From contig JACQWL010000567.1 of NCBI GenBank assembly GCA_016209255.1, positions 1 through 38,492 on the forward strand: a stretch of 38,492 bases of DNA, written 5' to 3'. Position 1 is the stretch's first letter; each line of letters opens with the position of its first letter. Below, one piece after another: positions 1-8,479 of the stretch. Source of the DNA: Verrucomicrobiota bacterium (lineage in GTDB: Bacteria > Verrucomicrobiota > Verrucomicrobiia > Opitutales > Opitutaceae). The translations under genes were made by a program, and so were the position numbers. The notes beneath the pieces are model-generated. The model had not been told where the DNA came from and did no database searches. It was given only the letters and a program-made list of their open reading frames with translations.

Positions 1-812
1 ATCTCGGGTCGCTGAGAACTCCACTCCCCACGCAGGTAACTCCACAGGAGTTGCCGTGGATAGATGTACATGAACCCGGCCTGGTCCAGTTCGCGGCTGA
101 GTCCGTTCGTTACTCCGCCCATGTATATGTTCATCAACGCCCAAGCATTTTCACGGCTGCCAGCAAATGGCATGACCGGCCGATCGCGTTTGCGGCTGTA
201 TGCCGCGACCTGAGCCCATAGATCTCGGAACTCGGCCAGCGTCTGTGGCGCGAAATCGGAACCGGTGATCGTCCGCAGAAGGTCGCGATTGCAGAAGAAC
301 CGGTACGAGCCCCGCGTCAAAGTGACAGCATAATATTGTCCCGGCTCGGGCGAGTTCATTCGCTGTTCGAGCAATTCGTCGGAGAAAGTCTTTAGCCAAG
401 GAAGGCCTTCCAATGACGTGCCGCGGTTGTACGGGTTTGGTTCCTCCAGATGAGACGTCAGAGGCTCGAAATAGAGCACGGGCACGTCCGAGAGCCCGCC
501 GAGCCACGCCCCATATTCGACGATGTCGGGTGCGTTGTCGGCGGCGAATTGCGACCTGAGCCACCGCGGATAACCCGCGCTCGGCACCAGCATCTGCTTT
601 ACCCTGACGTGAGGGTTAAGCTCCTCATAACGCTTGATTGCCGCGGCGATGCCGTCCGCCGGACCCAATTCGAGCTGCCAGTGCGCGATGCGGATCGTAA
701 TCGGGCGGTTTTTGGCATCCGACCCCGGGCGAATCCACACCCAGTACGCGGAGCACAGATACACCGCCAAGACCAAGCCCAGTCCCATGTGCACACTGCG
801 GTCCTCCTTCAT
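1..812 (-). CDS. Extracellular solute-binding protein of a sugar ABC importer (3' end missing)
   Basis: The reading frame is open from an ATG at 812 to the left edge, giving 270 codons. The start overlaps the stop of the upstream TPR gene as ATGA, which suggests translational coupling. Residues 9-28 are a hydrophobic signal or anchor (GLGLVLAVYLCSAYWVW). The mature part opens with ITIRIAHWQLELGP and continues with IKRYEELNPHVRVKQMLVP and FAADNAPDIVEYG. This is the usual opening of family 1 solute-binding proteins: a beta strand, a helix ending in xNPxVxV, then 'APDIV'. These proteins capture sugars in the periplasm for an ABC permease. The family is clear; the ligand is unknown. Any permease genes would lie beyond the left edge. 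The C-terminal part, normally another ~150-200 residues, is outside the window. Confidence 0.85.
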   Translation of the reverse strand, partial: MKEDRSVHMGLGLVLAVYLCSAYWVWIRPGSDAKNRPITIRIAHWQLELGPADGIAAAIKRYEELNPHVRVKQMLVPSAGYPRWLRSQFAADNAPDIVEYGAWLGGLSDVPVLYFEPLTSHLEEPNPYNRGTSLEGLPWLKTFSDELLEQRMNSPEPGQYYAVTLTRGSYRFFCNRDLLRTITGSDFAPQTLAEFRDLWAQVAAYSRKRDRPVMPFAGSRENAWALMNIYMGGVTNGLSRELDQAGFMYIYPRQLLWSYLRGEWSSQRPE

Positions 813-1630
813 AAGCCGCCCTTCGGTTCCAACCCCGCCGTTGTGCCGATCTCGACCAACCGTTGTTGAACCGTGTAACGGCGGATGTTCGTCGGAAATT
901 CGCGCAGGAAACGCTCGAAATAGGTGCGCGCCTGCTGGCGATGCCCCGCTCGCAGCGAAAGCTCGCCGATCTGGAGCACCAGTTCCTCCGGCGTGATGCC
1001 CAGCAGTCCACCCACCCGGTCAGCGGCGATCAAATGCGGCAGCACCTCATCCAGCGGCCGGTCATAAAACAACCCCGCCCATCCGATCTGCAACTGCAGG
1101 TCGCGCCGGAGCGCCGGTTCGCCGATGCCCTCCAGCAACCCGCTCACCGCCGCAAACCGCGCCGCCGGGTCGGCGGGCTCCGGCAAGGCATAGAGCGTGA
1201 CGATGCCCAGCTTTACGAGCCCGAGTTGCGCCCAATGGCTCCGGGGATAATGCCGCGCCAGTTCGCGATAAAGCGTCGCCGCCCGCGCATAATTCGGCCG
1301 CAACAAATGCACTTGATGCAGCCGCGCCCGCAGATAAAGCGCCAGCGCCGCCGTGTCACCATCGCCACTTGCGAGGCTGTTGAGCGTAGTCTCCAACTCC
1401 GGCAAACGCCCCTCCGCCACCGGCGGTCGGGCCATCGTCAGCACAACGTCTGCGAGAGCCCGCGTGCGTGGGTCGGCTGTCTTCAATTCTTTCAGCGCCG
1501 CTCGTGCCGCCACGGACTGGCTGTCGGCAAGGTACTCCCAGACCGCAGCCAAGTCCGTCTCACCCGCCGACGCCCGGCCCACCAGGCACAGCCAGCCAAG
1601 CAGCAAGCAAATGGGGCTAAGGGTATTCAT
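809..1630 (-). CDS. Secreted TPR-like repeat protein
   Basis: This 273-aa protein has an N-terminal signal peptide (hydrophobic residues 6-20, ending RASAGE). The rest is alpha-helical with repeated Ala/Leu-rich helix pairs. Examples are YLADSQSVAARAALKEL, ARAATLYRELARHYPRSHWA and LSLRAGHRQQARTYFERF; the last two fit the tetratricopeptide pattern (A..Y...L..YP). It probably acts as a periplasmic scaffold or protein-interaction module. Its stop codon shares ATGA with the downstream solute-binding protein gene, so the two are co-transcribed and likely work together. No enzymatic motif is visible. Its promoter must lie in the 1631-1980 spacer shared with the divergent esterase gene. Confidence 0.75.
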   Translation of the reverse strand: MNTLSPICLLLGWLCLVGRASAGETDLAAVWEYLADSQSVAARAALKELKTADPRTRALADVVLTMARPPVAEGRLPELETTLNSLASGDGDTAALALYLRARLHQVHLLRPNYARAATLYRELARHYPRSHWAQLGLVKLGIVTLYALPEPADPAARFAAVSGLLEGIGEPALRRDLQLQIGWAGLFYDRPLDEVLPHLIAADRVGGLLGITPEELVLQIGELSLRAGHRQQARTYFERFLREFPTNIRRYTVQQRLVEIGTTAGLEPKGGL

Positions 1631-1980
1631 CGTGAACCAACGGAAACCCAGCGGTTAATGCGGGTGGTATTCGATTCGTATACGTATCGATGCGCCTCCA
1701 TCCGTCAAGGAAGATACCCCGCGCCTCGGTCATGCGCGTCAGAGAGTTCGTTATTTGTTTCCAACTAACAGGTAAACAAGAACTATTCTTCAACATCCGG
1801 ATTCTTCAAATCTACGTGCCGCACCGCAGATCCTTGGTGATTGGGCCGACCACCGCACCAAAATCGGCTGGAAACGGCGGGAATCCGGTACGAATCGTTG
1901 ACATCGCCCTCCTGACAAATACTGCATGTATACACTAATCTGGTTGGAAAGCCGTTTTTGCCTAGAGCACCCTCGCGATC
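1631..1980. promoter_or_regulatory. Divergent intergenic region with short GTATAC-type palindromes
   Basis: This 350-bp spacer separates the minus-strand TPR/binding-protein operon from the plus-strand esterase, so it must hold promoters in both directions. It is less GC-rich than its surroundings. CGTATACG and the overlapping ATACGTAT lie at about 1678-1687, near the TPR start. TGTATACA lies at 1927-1934, within TGCATGTATACA (1923-1934), about 50 bp before the esterase start. TGTATACA is the kind of core bound by FCD-type GntR regulators, but nothing here proves which protein binds. I see no convincing gene in this stretch. Confidence 0.4.
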
Positions 1981-3516
1981 GTGGGCGGCGGTCTCACCTT
2001 TCTTTTCATGCGCAGACCAAGATATCCCATTTCAATCGAAAGTCGCGCCATCGTAACTCTCGCACCATTATTTCAAGACCACGCCGTGCTGCAGTGTGAC
2101 ACGCCTCTTCCGATTTGGGGCCATGCTGCTGCCGGCGAACGCGTGACGGTGATGTTCAAGGGTCAGCGCGTCAGCACCGTGACCGACGGGGTCGGACACT
2201 GGGAGGTTTTTCTCGACGGCGTCCCGGCCTCGGCAGAGCCCGCCGAGTTGGTCGCGACCGGAGGCAATACCGTCACCGTGCGCGATGTATTGGTGGGCGA
2301 AGTCTGGCTCGCGTCCGGTCAGTCAAACATGGCCCGGCCTTTGTCCGACGCGAGGAACGCTGAAAGTGAAATCGCCGCGGCAAACTTTCCGCTCCTCCGC
2401 CGGTTCAACGTTCAAAATACCGTCGCGGATCGACCGGCCACGACAGTTCCAGGACGTTGGCAGGTGTGCGAACCACAGGTCGCGGGAGGATTCAGCGGCG
2501 TCGGTTATTTTTTTGCGCGAGACCTGCACCGGAAACTGGGCGTGCCAGTCGGCCTCATCCAGAGCACATGGGGTGGAACCCCGATCGAGGCCTGGATAAG
2601 CGATGCCGCCCTCCGATCCACATCGGTTTTTTCCAAAATCGATGCACGATGGCATCGGGACTGCGCGGAGTATGCGGAGCGAAAAGTTCTCTATCCTGCT
2701 GAGCAGGCCGCATGGGGGCGGGCCGACGAGCACTCCAAGGCTACACGCACCCACAACATGATGCCTTGGCCAAAGGTACCTGCGGGGCCTGGCACCCAGG
2801 ATGCGCTCAGCGGCCTCTACAACGGCATGATTGCTCCGCTTCAACCCGGTGCGCTGCGCGGCATAATCTGGTGGCAGGGAGAGTCGAACTGGATGCGGGT
2901 CAGTGAATACGCCGAACTGTTTCAAACGATGATTCGCTCTTGGCGCGCGGCATGGCGCCGGGACAATCTGCCATTCTATTTCGTACAGCTAGCCAACTAC
3001 AAATTGGGCTGCGATTCGACGGATCGGGCCTGGGCGCAGCTCCGCGAAGCCCAGGCGCAAGCGCTCACGTTGAGCAGTACCGCCATGGCAGTCACGATCG
3101 ACCTGGGCGATCCGTTTGAAATGCATCTGTCGAACAAGCAGGAAATCGGCCGCCGCCTCGCACTCATCGCTCAGACGCAGGTTTACGGCATTCCTGAAGA
3201 ATGGTCCGGGCCGGTATTCGCCTTTGCCGAGCGCGAGGGTGCAGCGATGCGCGTGCATTTCACGCATGCCACTCCCGTTCTCGTTGCGCGGCGCACGCCA
3301 TTGCCATCGTTCGAACTCGCCGGCATGGACCGAGTTTTTCATCCCGCTACTGCCCGGATCGAGCGCGATACGTTGCTCGTCGCTTCGACTCACGTGCCAG
3401 CGCCCGTCGCCGTGCGCTACGCGTGGAGCAACGCACCCGAAGCCGGTCTCTACAATCGCGCCAGCCTTCCCGCCGCGTCGTTCCGCAGCGACAGTGGGCG
3501 CCAACGCAATACGTGA
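1981..3516 (+). CDS. SASA-type O-acetylesterase (sialate O-acetylesterase family), no signal peptide
   Basis: This 511-aa protein starts at GTG 1981; ATG 2008 (MRRPRYPISIE) is an equally plausible start. It belongs to the sialate O-acetylesterase family, which removes O-acetyl groups from sugars. Residues ~25-108 form the N-terminal beta-sandwich (LAPLFQDHAVLQCDTPLPIWG). The SASA hydrolase domain follows, with nucleophile Ser115 in ASGQSNMARP, then GLIQSTWGGTPIEAWIS, GIIWWQGESNW and the Asp/His region DLGDPFEMHLSNKQEIGRR. A C-terminal beta domain ends the protein. Neither start gives an export signal, unlike the second SASA protein at 9020-10606. It therefore probably acts in the cytoplasm on imported oligosaccharides, or its true start lies elsewhere. 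It is followed after 85 bp by GH20. The annotated family name does not prove sialic acid as substrate. Confidence 0.88.
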   Translation: MGGGLTFLFMRRPRYPISIESRAIVTLAPLFQDHAVLQCDTPLPIWGHAAAGERVTVMFKGQRVSTVTDGVGHWEVFLDGVPASAEPAELVATGGNTVTVRDVLVGEVWLASGQSNMARPLSDARNAESEIAAANFPLLRRFNVQNTVADRPATTVPGRWQVCEPQVAGGFSGVGYFFARDLHRKLGVPVGLIQSTWGGTPIEAWISDAALRSTSVFSKIDARWHRDCAEYAERKVLYPAEQAAWGRADEHSKATRTHNMMPWPKVPAGPGTQDALSGLYNGMIAPLQPGALRGIIWWQGESNWMRVSEYAELFQTMIRSWRAAWRRDNLPFYFVQLANYKLGCDSTDRAWAQLREAQAQALTLSSTAMAVTIDLGDPFEMHLSNKQEIGRRLALIAQTQVYGIPEEWSGPVFAFAEREGAAMRVHFTHATPVLVARRTPLPSFELAGMDRVFHPATARIERDTLLVASTHVPAPVAVRYAWSNAPEAGLYNRASLPAASFRSDSGRQRNT

Positions 3517-3601
3517 GGGCGGCAACCGGCGATCATGCGCACCTGACCAACCAGCAGATACCGGCCGAACGCCGTAACCCGTTTGACCTTCATCAACTCC
3601 C

Positions 3602-5179
3602 ATGCGTGATCCCGTACTCGCTCTCGTTCCCCACCCCGTCCGCTGCAAGCGACTTGGCGACGCGGTCTTTGCCCTAAGGGCAACGACACGCCTAATCGCC
3701 TCCGGGCCTCTCTTTCCGGCGGCCGAAATGCTCGCGGTCCGGCTTCGCCAAAGCACCGGCTGGCCCCTCCCCATCGCGGCCCGGCGGACGGACGAAGCGG
3801 GGGAATCGCGGATTGAATTTCGTCAGGCCGCGACTGTCCTGCCGGATCCGGAGGCCTACACGCTGCATGTCGCAGCGGAGCAAATTACAATCACGGCCTC
3901 GACATCAGCCGGAGCATTTTATGGCGGCCAGACCCTGCTCCAATTGTTTCCGCCGGCGGTGTTCGGGGGCGTTCCGCGGCCCGAGTTGGCGTGGCACGCA
4001 CCGGCCATCGAGATTGAGGATGCACCGCGTTTTCGCTGGCGGGGCGTGATGCTCGACAGCGCCCGCCACTTCCAGCCCATCGACTATATCCGGAAGTTCA
4101 TCGACCTCCTGGCCCAGCACAAATTAAACGTCTTCCACTGGCACCTGACGGACGATCAAGGCTGGCGCATCGAAATAAAAAAATACCCCCGGTTGGTCGA
4201 AGTCGGGAGCCGGCGGCGCGAGACGACCAAGGGGCATGGGAAATATCGAACTGAGGGTGATGGCCTGCCGGTCACGGGTTATTACGCGCAGGAGGAGATT
4301 CGTGATCTCGTGGCCTATGCCACACAACGCCACGTGCATATCTTGCCGGAGATCGAGATGCCTGGGCACGCCCAAGCGGCGGTGGCGGCGTATCCGAAGC
4401 TGGGCCTGCTCCCTAAGGCTCGCGAGGTTAGCTGCCGGTGGGGCATACATGAGACGCTGTTCAACGTGAAACCGGATACACTCGCTTTCCTGCAGGACGT
4501 GCTGGCGGAAGTGATTTCGCTCTTTCCGTTCGACTACATTCACATCGGCGGTGACGAGGCGGTGAAGACCCAATGGAGACAAGATGCCGACACCCAGGCG
4601 AGCCTGCGGCAACTGGGTCTCCGCGACGAAGATCACCTTCAAAGTTGGTTTATAGGACAGATGGCGGAGTTTCTCCGGCGTCACGGCCGGAAACTTGTGG
4701 GCTGGGACGAAATACTCGAGGGTGGCCTGGCTTCCGGCGCCACGGTAATGTCCTGGCGCGGCGCAGCCGGCGGCATCGCCGCAGCCCGGCTCGGGCACGA
4801 TGCAATCATGTGCCCGTACGACGCGGTCTATTTCGATTACTATCAGGGCGGCTCGCCGTCAGTGGAACCGCTCGCGATCGGCGGAGACCTGCCGCTGCAC
4901 AAGGTCCACGCCTACGAACCGGCGCCGGCGGAGCTGCCGGCCGAGCACGCCCGCCACATCCTCGGCGTGCAGGGGCAGCTTTGGACGGAGTACATCCCCA
5001 CGACCAGCCGTCTCGATTATATGGCCTTCCCGAGAATCGCGGCGCTGGCCGAGGTGGCATGGAGTCCCCGGGAGCGTCCGCCGTTCGCCGATTTCGTGAC
5101 CCGACTCTGCGGGCATCTGCGACGCCTCGACTGCCAGGATGTGCGGTATCGCGCTCCACTGGAGTTTCTGCATCCATGA
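3602..5179 (+). CDS. GH20 beta-N-acetylhexosaminidase
   Basis: This 525-aa exo-hydrolase is predicted to release terminal beta-linked GlcNAc or GalNAc by substrate-assisted catalysis. The GH20 N-terminal alpha/beta domain spans ~1-135, ending with the strand and helix pair YTLHVAAEQITITA and SAGAFYGGQTLLQL. The TIM barrel begins at FRWRGVMLDSARHF (~144) and continues with LNVFHWHLTDDQGWRIEIK and LPEIEMPGHAQAA. The catalytic pair Asp318-Glu319 is in HIGGDE, and the substrate-pocket Trp is in VGWDEILEGG. All key residues are present and the length is normal. No signal peptide is seen (MRDPVLALVP...), matching the upstream SASA protein, so intracellular trimming of imported glycans is likely. 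The stop shares ATGA with the following amidohydrolase fragment, indicating one operon. Confidence 0.95.
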   Translation: MRDPVLALVPHPVRCKRLGDAVFALRATTRLIASGPLFPAAEMLAVRLRQSTGWPLPIAARRTDEAGESRIEFRQAATVLPDPEAYTLHVAAEQITITASTSAGAFYGGQTLLQLFPPAVFGGVPRPELAWHAPAIEIEDAPRFRWRGVMLDSARHFQPIDYIRKFIDLLAQHKLNVFHWHLTDDQGWRIEIKKYPRLVEVGSRRRETTKGHGKYRTEGDGLPVTGYYAQEEIRDLVAYATQRHVHILPEIEMPGHAQAAVAAYPKLGLLPKAREVSCRWGIHETLFNVKPDTLAFLQDVLAEVISLFPFDYIHIGGDEAVKTQWRQDADTQASLRQLGLRDEDHLQSWFIGQMAEFLRRHGRKLVGWDEILEGGLASGATVMSWRGAAGGIAAARLGHDAIMCPYDAVYFDYYQGGSPSVEPLAIGGDLPLHKVHAYEPAPAELPAEHARHILGVQGQLWTEYIPTTSRLDYMAFPRIAALAEVAWSPRERPPFADFVTRLCGHLRRLDCQDVRYRAPLEFLHP

Positions 5180-5555
5180 AGTACGTCGACAACCTTACGC
5201 CGCGCGACCGCGAGCTCGCTGCGGCCAAACTCGCGGGATTCTTCCCGGCCGAAATCTACGATATCCACGCCCACCCGTATCATCCGGGCCACTTTCCGCC
5301 GGGCGAATGGCAATTTCTCGCCGGGATGGGCGCCCTGGGCTGCGCGGAGCATCGTGCCGCGCTGCAACGCTACATGGCGGTATCGAAGATCCACGGCCTC
5401 TATTTTGGCTTGCCGCGAGCGACCGCCGATCGGCCGGCGATGAATGCCTGGGTCGCCGACGAAGTCCGTGAGCACGGGACACCGCTCAGCCGCGCGCTTC
5501 TGGTTGCCTCGCCGATGGACGATCGTGCGCAGGTTGCGGCGGCCCTGCAGCACGG
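5176..5555 (+). pseudogene. 5' fragment of an amidohydrolase gene, cut at a rearrangement junction
   Basis: The ATG at 5176 overlaps the GH20 stop (ATGA). About 125 codons read as the start of a metal-dependent amidohydrolase, with the HxH metal motif in EIYDIHAHPYHPGHF. By hand alignment they are roughly 70% identical to the first 125 residues of the fusion protein at 10928-13261, including LQRYM, HGLYFG, ADRPA and GTPLSRALL. The match stops at VAAALQHG (about 5540-5555). Beyond that the frame stays open to 5985, but the peptide is only the antisense of a Gfo/Idh gene on the other strand. The metal-binding second half, and any fused aminotransferase, are missing. Either the gene is broken or the sequence is chimeric here. 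Confidence 0.8.
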
Positions 5556-5982
5556 AACCGAAATCACCCCGCGCCAGAAATTCCCTTGCCGCGATCAGAA
5601 AGGGGTAGACGTGGTAAATGTAAGCCACCGCCGCCTGGCGGCCGGACTCGCTGCGAGCCCGGAAAAGTTGATCGAGCCCCTCGAAGGACTGCGAAAGCGG
5701 CTTTTCGATCAACACATGCAAGCTCCGCTGCAAGGCGCGCACCGCCATCGCAACGTGCAGATGCGCCGGGGTGCAGATTACGACCGCATTAAAGCCGCCC
5801 TGCGTCAGCGCCTTTTCCCAATCGCTGCAGGCCGGCACCTGGTAAGTTTGGCCCACTTTTTCCAACAAGGCCGGGTTGGCGTCGCAGGCGGTTACCTGCG
5901 TCCGCCCGGTGCGCTGGAAGCAGCGCAGATGCCTTTCGCCGATACTGCCGCAGCCGATGATCAGCACAGAATGCTCAGACAT
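5545..5982 (-). pseudogene. 5' fragment of a Gfo/Idh/MocA oxidoreductase, cut at the same junction
   Basis: The ATG at 5982 opens a Gfo/Idh/MocA-family NAD(P)-dependent oxidoreductase without an export signal. The Rossmann fold shows HSVLIIGCGSIGERHLRCF (residues ~4-22), VVICTPAHLHV and the catalytic-lysine motif VLIEKPLSQS. About 146 codons are genuine, ending at FLARGDFGSVLQ near 5545-5550. The C-terminal substrate-binding domain (usually ~200 residues) is missing. After the junction the frame continues to 5017 only as antisense of the amidohydrolase and GH20 genes. It is the last gene of the minus-strand cluster, 42 bp after the 2-hydroxyacid dehydrogenase. The pairing suggests a joint redox role on a sugar or sugar acid. 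Confidence 0.82.
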
Positions 5983-6024
5983 TGAATTTTGGAAGGACGG
6001 GAAGGGAGTGGAAAGTCGGTGACT

Positions 6025-7038
6025 TCACTGGCCGTTCAGCTGGGCGGTGGTCAATACGTTTAAGAGCTTCTCGCCGCGGAGGACGCGCCCGACATTTTGC
6101 CCAAAGATGTCCCAGAGTCGTTCCTGGAAACGTGGAGTCAGGTTCGAGCCGGAGATGTGGGGCGTCAGAATCACGTTGGGCAAACGCCATAGTGCGTGGC
6201 TCGCCGGCAGGGGGTACTGGTAGTGGGTGTCCAATGCGGCCCCGGCGATCCATTTTTCCGCGAGCGCGCGCAGCAACGCCTTTTCCTGGATGATGGATCC
6301 CCGGGCGGGATTGAGCAGGAACGCCGTGCGCGGCAGGGCTTGCAACTCGCGCTCGCCAATCAGGCCTTCGGTTGCGGCCGTGAGTGGCAGGGCGACGATC
6401 AAGAAATCAAGCGTGGGCAGAAAAATCATGGTTTCGTCCGGGCCGAAAACGCGATCCGGCAGCGTACCGTCGGGATCACCGGTGCCGGCCACGGTATAAA
6501 CGCCCGCCCGTTTGCCGGCTGTGCCAGTGCGCGTGAGCACGTGCACCCGCAAACCCATGTGCCGGGCCAGCCGCGCGGTCTCCCGGCCGATGCCGCCGTA
6601 GCCCCACAAGCCGACGGTGAGGCCACGAATCTCGTGCTGAAACACCGCCGAGCGATCCCAAACAGCCGTATCCTGATTGCGGATCATCTGGCGCAGATCG
6701 CGCTTGAGATTGACCATCATCGCGACGTTCCACTCGGCAATCGGAACATCGAAGCAACCGCGGCAGTTGGTGGCGCGGATCCCCCGGGCCGGCAGATCGA
6801 GGCCCAACAACTGGGTGTATCCGGTCGACGCAATCTGCACCCATTTCAGGGCCCGCAGGTCGGCGAAATTCGTGGGCGGGATGGTGCAGAAAAGCACGTC
6901 GGCATCGGCGATGCGCGCGGCGTCGAGCGGACGGGCCGTTTCCATGGGCGGGGTGATGACATCGATTTCAAACGGCCCGGACTTTTCCAGGGCCGCGAGG
7001 GCGGCCGGCTCCACGGGTACGTCGACGAGGATTTTCAT
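6025..7038 (-). CDS. D-2-hydroxyacid dehydrogenase family protein with an altered catalytic site
   Basis: I chose ATG 7038 (MKILVDVPVEPAALAAL, 337 aa) because the 14 residues upstream do not look like protein. The family interconverts 2-keto acids and D-2-hydroxy acids with NAD(P)H. The catalytic-domain flank shows WVQIASTGYTQLLGLDL and the Rossmann motif is GLWGYGGIGRETARLA (GxGxxG at 146-151). The substrate Arg246 lies in LLNPARGSII and His294 in LTPHISGSNL. The usual '..D...EPLP' element reads AALDTHYQYPLP: Asp270 is kept, but the position normally holding the catalytic Glu is Tyr275. An insertion around 172-205 (TAGKRAGVYTVAGTGDPDG) is also unusual. Its cluster neighbours are a sugar-acid dehydratase upstream and a Gfo/Idh gene downstream, so a sugar-derived 2-keto acid is the likely substrate. 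Whether it is active in the normal way is open. Confidence 0.88.
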   Translation of the reverse strand: MKILVDVPVEPAALAALEKSGPFEIDVITPPMETARPLDAARIADADVLFCTIPPTNFADLRALKWVQIASTGYTQLLGLDLPARGIRATNCRGCFDVPIAEWNVAMMVNLKRDLRQMIRNQDTAVWDRSAVFQHEIRGLTVGLWGYGGIGRETARLARHMGLRVHVLTRTGTAGKRAGVYTVAGTGDPDGTLPDRVFGPDETMIFLPTLDFLIVALPLTAATEGLIGERELQALPRTAFLLNPARGSIIQEKALLRALAEKWIAGAALDTHYQYPLPASHALWRLPNVILTPHISGSNLTPRFQERLWDIFGQNVGRVLRGEKLLNVLTTAQLNGQ

Positions 7039-7104
7039 GGGTTTAACGCCTAACGCCCGCACTGCAGTCTGAGACCGCAACCAATGGACCGACCGCGACT
7101 ATCA

Positions 7105-7180
7105 ACCGCGGATGGCGCAGAGGGCGCGGATAGTCGGAGTTTCTCCTGCATTTATCCGCGTTATCTGCGCAATCTGCGGT
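7105..7180. repeat. Imperfect inverted-repeat element (28-bp arms)
   Basis: The arm at 7105-7132 (begins ACCGCGGATGGCGCAGAG) is the near-exact reverse complement of 7153-7180 (ends GCGCAATCTGCGGT), with about five mismatches in 28 and a 20-bp loop. It sits between the enolase-family gene and the dehydrogenase gene. A related but more decayed copy lies at 8566-8630. It looks like a small non-coding interspersed element (MITE or REPIN type) rather than a terminator. Confidence 0.7.
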
Positions 7181-7267
7181 CAAGGAATTACCGGCCTGGA
7201 ATGGATGACCCACTGTGTGCATGGCGTTTACGTCGAAGTGCGAAACATTCAAGTCAGTGGCAAGGAA

Positions 7268-8479
7268 TCAGGTCGACAGAATCTTGCCGGGTACGCTGTT
7301 AAATTCTCCGGAGCCGGGTTGGAAAGGATAGCGGCGTTTGATCTCATCCGTGAGCACGATGCCAAAGCCCGGCCGCTCGGGGGGCAGCACAAACCCGTCC
7401 TTCATCACTAGACCACCATCAATCACGTCGGCATGCAGGCCGGCGTAATCGGGCGCCACCTCCAGCATGCAGGTGTTGGCGGCCGCGAAGCCGGCGTGGA
7501 TATTCTGCATCAGCGACGCGCCGGCACCCCAGGCGTGGGTCGCGATCTTGCGCCCGCGCTCCGCCATCATGGCCGCCACCTTCATGAACTCCCCCAACCC
7601 GCCGGTGAACGATGCATCCGGCTGGCCGATGTCGAAGGAATCCTGGGCCGCAAACACGCGCCACTCGTAGGCGGCGGTCAGACACTCGCCGCCCGCGATG
7701 GGCACCGTCGTCGCCCGGCAGAGTTCCGCGTAGCCCCACGGGTCGGTATAATGCAGCGGCTCCTCGAAGAAAAACAGGTTGTAGGGTTCCACCGCCTTCG
7801 CCGCCGCAATCGCGACTTCCAATGTCCAGGTCGCGGCCGGGCTGTTGCCCATGTGGCCGTCCAACATGAGCCAGGCGTCCGGCCCGACGTGCGATCGCAT
7901 GAATGCGATCTTGTCCGCCTCGAACTCGGCGGCCTCGGCGGGATTCATGGGCGTATACCAGCCCTTGTCCGGCGAGTGACTGCCGGTCGCCACCTTGATA
8001 CCGCGAAAACCGCGGGAAAAATAATGATCGATTTTCTTCGCCAACCGTTCCTTCGGATAATTGCTGGGGCCGCCCGTCGCGTAGGCCGGCAACCGGTCGT
8101 GCTTGCAGCCGCCGAGCAACGCGTGCACCGGCTGGCCGAGCAATTTCCCCTTCAAATCCCAGAGCGCGGCCTCGATGCCATTCAACACTGAGACCCCGAC
8201 TCCCACCCGGCACCAGAAATTGCCGCAATGATACATCCGCCGCCACAGTTCCGGAATGTCGTCCACCGTTTGTCCGATGAGGATCGGCCGGAAAAAATCC
8301 ACGATGGGTGGCACCACCTCGGGACAGAAATAGCCGGCATAGGTCTCACCGATCCCAGTCGGGCCCTCGGTGATGATCTCAATGAAGGCCGCGCTGCGAA
8401 GCTTCCGCAGCTCGCTAATGAAAGGATCGTTGGTCAAGGGCCCGGTCAGGAGCGTGGTGCGAACATCGATGATTTTCAT
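7268..8479 (-). CDS. Enolase-superfamily (mandelate racemase/muconate lactonizing type) sugar-acid dehydratase
   Basis: This 403-aa protein starts at ATG 8479. The N-terminal capping domain opens with MKIIDVRTTLLTGPL, and the barrel follows from ~130. Metal ligands are visible as Asp207 in LMLDGH, Glu239/240 in FFFEEPL and Glu265 in IAGGECL. Candidate bases are His209 and His315 (IATHAWGAG). The second-strand position reads GIKVATG, so only the first Lys of a KxK motif is present. In mandelate-racemase-type acid-sugar dehydratases such changes shift substrate stereochemistry. The expected reaction is dehydration of an aldonate or uronate to a 2-keto-3-deoxy acid in the cytoplasm. There is no signal peptide. 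It lies between the second SASA gene and the 2-hydroxyacid dehydrogenase, which could act on its product. The exact substrate cannot be called. Confidence 0.88.
   Translation of the reverse strand: MKIIDVRTTLLTGPLTNDPFISELRKLRSAAFIEIITEGPTGIGETYAGYFCPEVVPPIVDFFRPILIGQTVDDIPELWRRMYHCGNFWCRVGVGVSVLNGIEAALWDLKGKLLGQPVHALLGGCKHDRLPAYATGGPSNYPKERLAKKIDHYFSRGFRGIKVATGSHSPDKGWYTPMNPAEAAEFEADKIAFMRSHVGPDAWLMLDGHMGNSPAATWTLEVAIAAAKAVEPYNLFFFEEPLHYTDPWGYAELCRATTVPIAGGECLTAAYEWRVFAAQDSFDIGQPDASFTGGLGEFMKVAAMMAERGRKIATHAWGAGASLMQNIHAGFAAANTCMLEVAPDYAGLHADVIDGGLVMKDGFVLPPERPGFGIVLTDEIKRRYPFQPGSGEFNSVPGKILST

Noticed and set aside
1690-1938. An 82-codon plus-strand frame in the divergent spacer
   Set aside because: No family resemblance, and it would occupy the region that must contain both promoters.
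5017-5545. C-terminal extension of the Gfo/Idh frame
   Set aside because: After 5545 it reads only the antisense of the amidohydrolase and GH20 genes, so it is not part of a functional protein.
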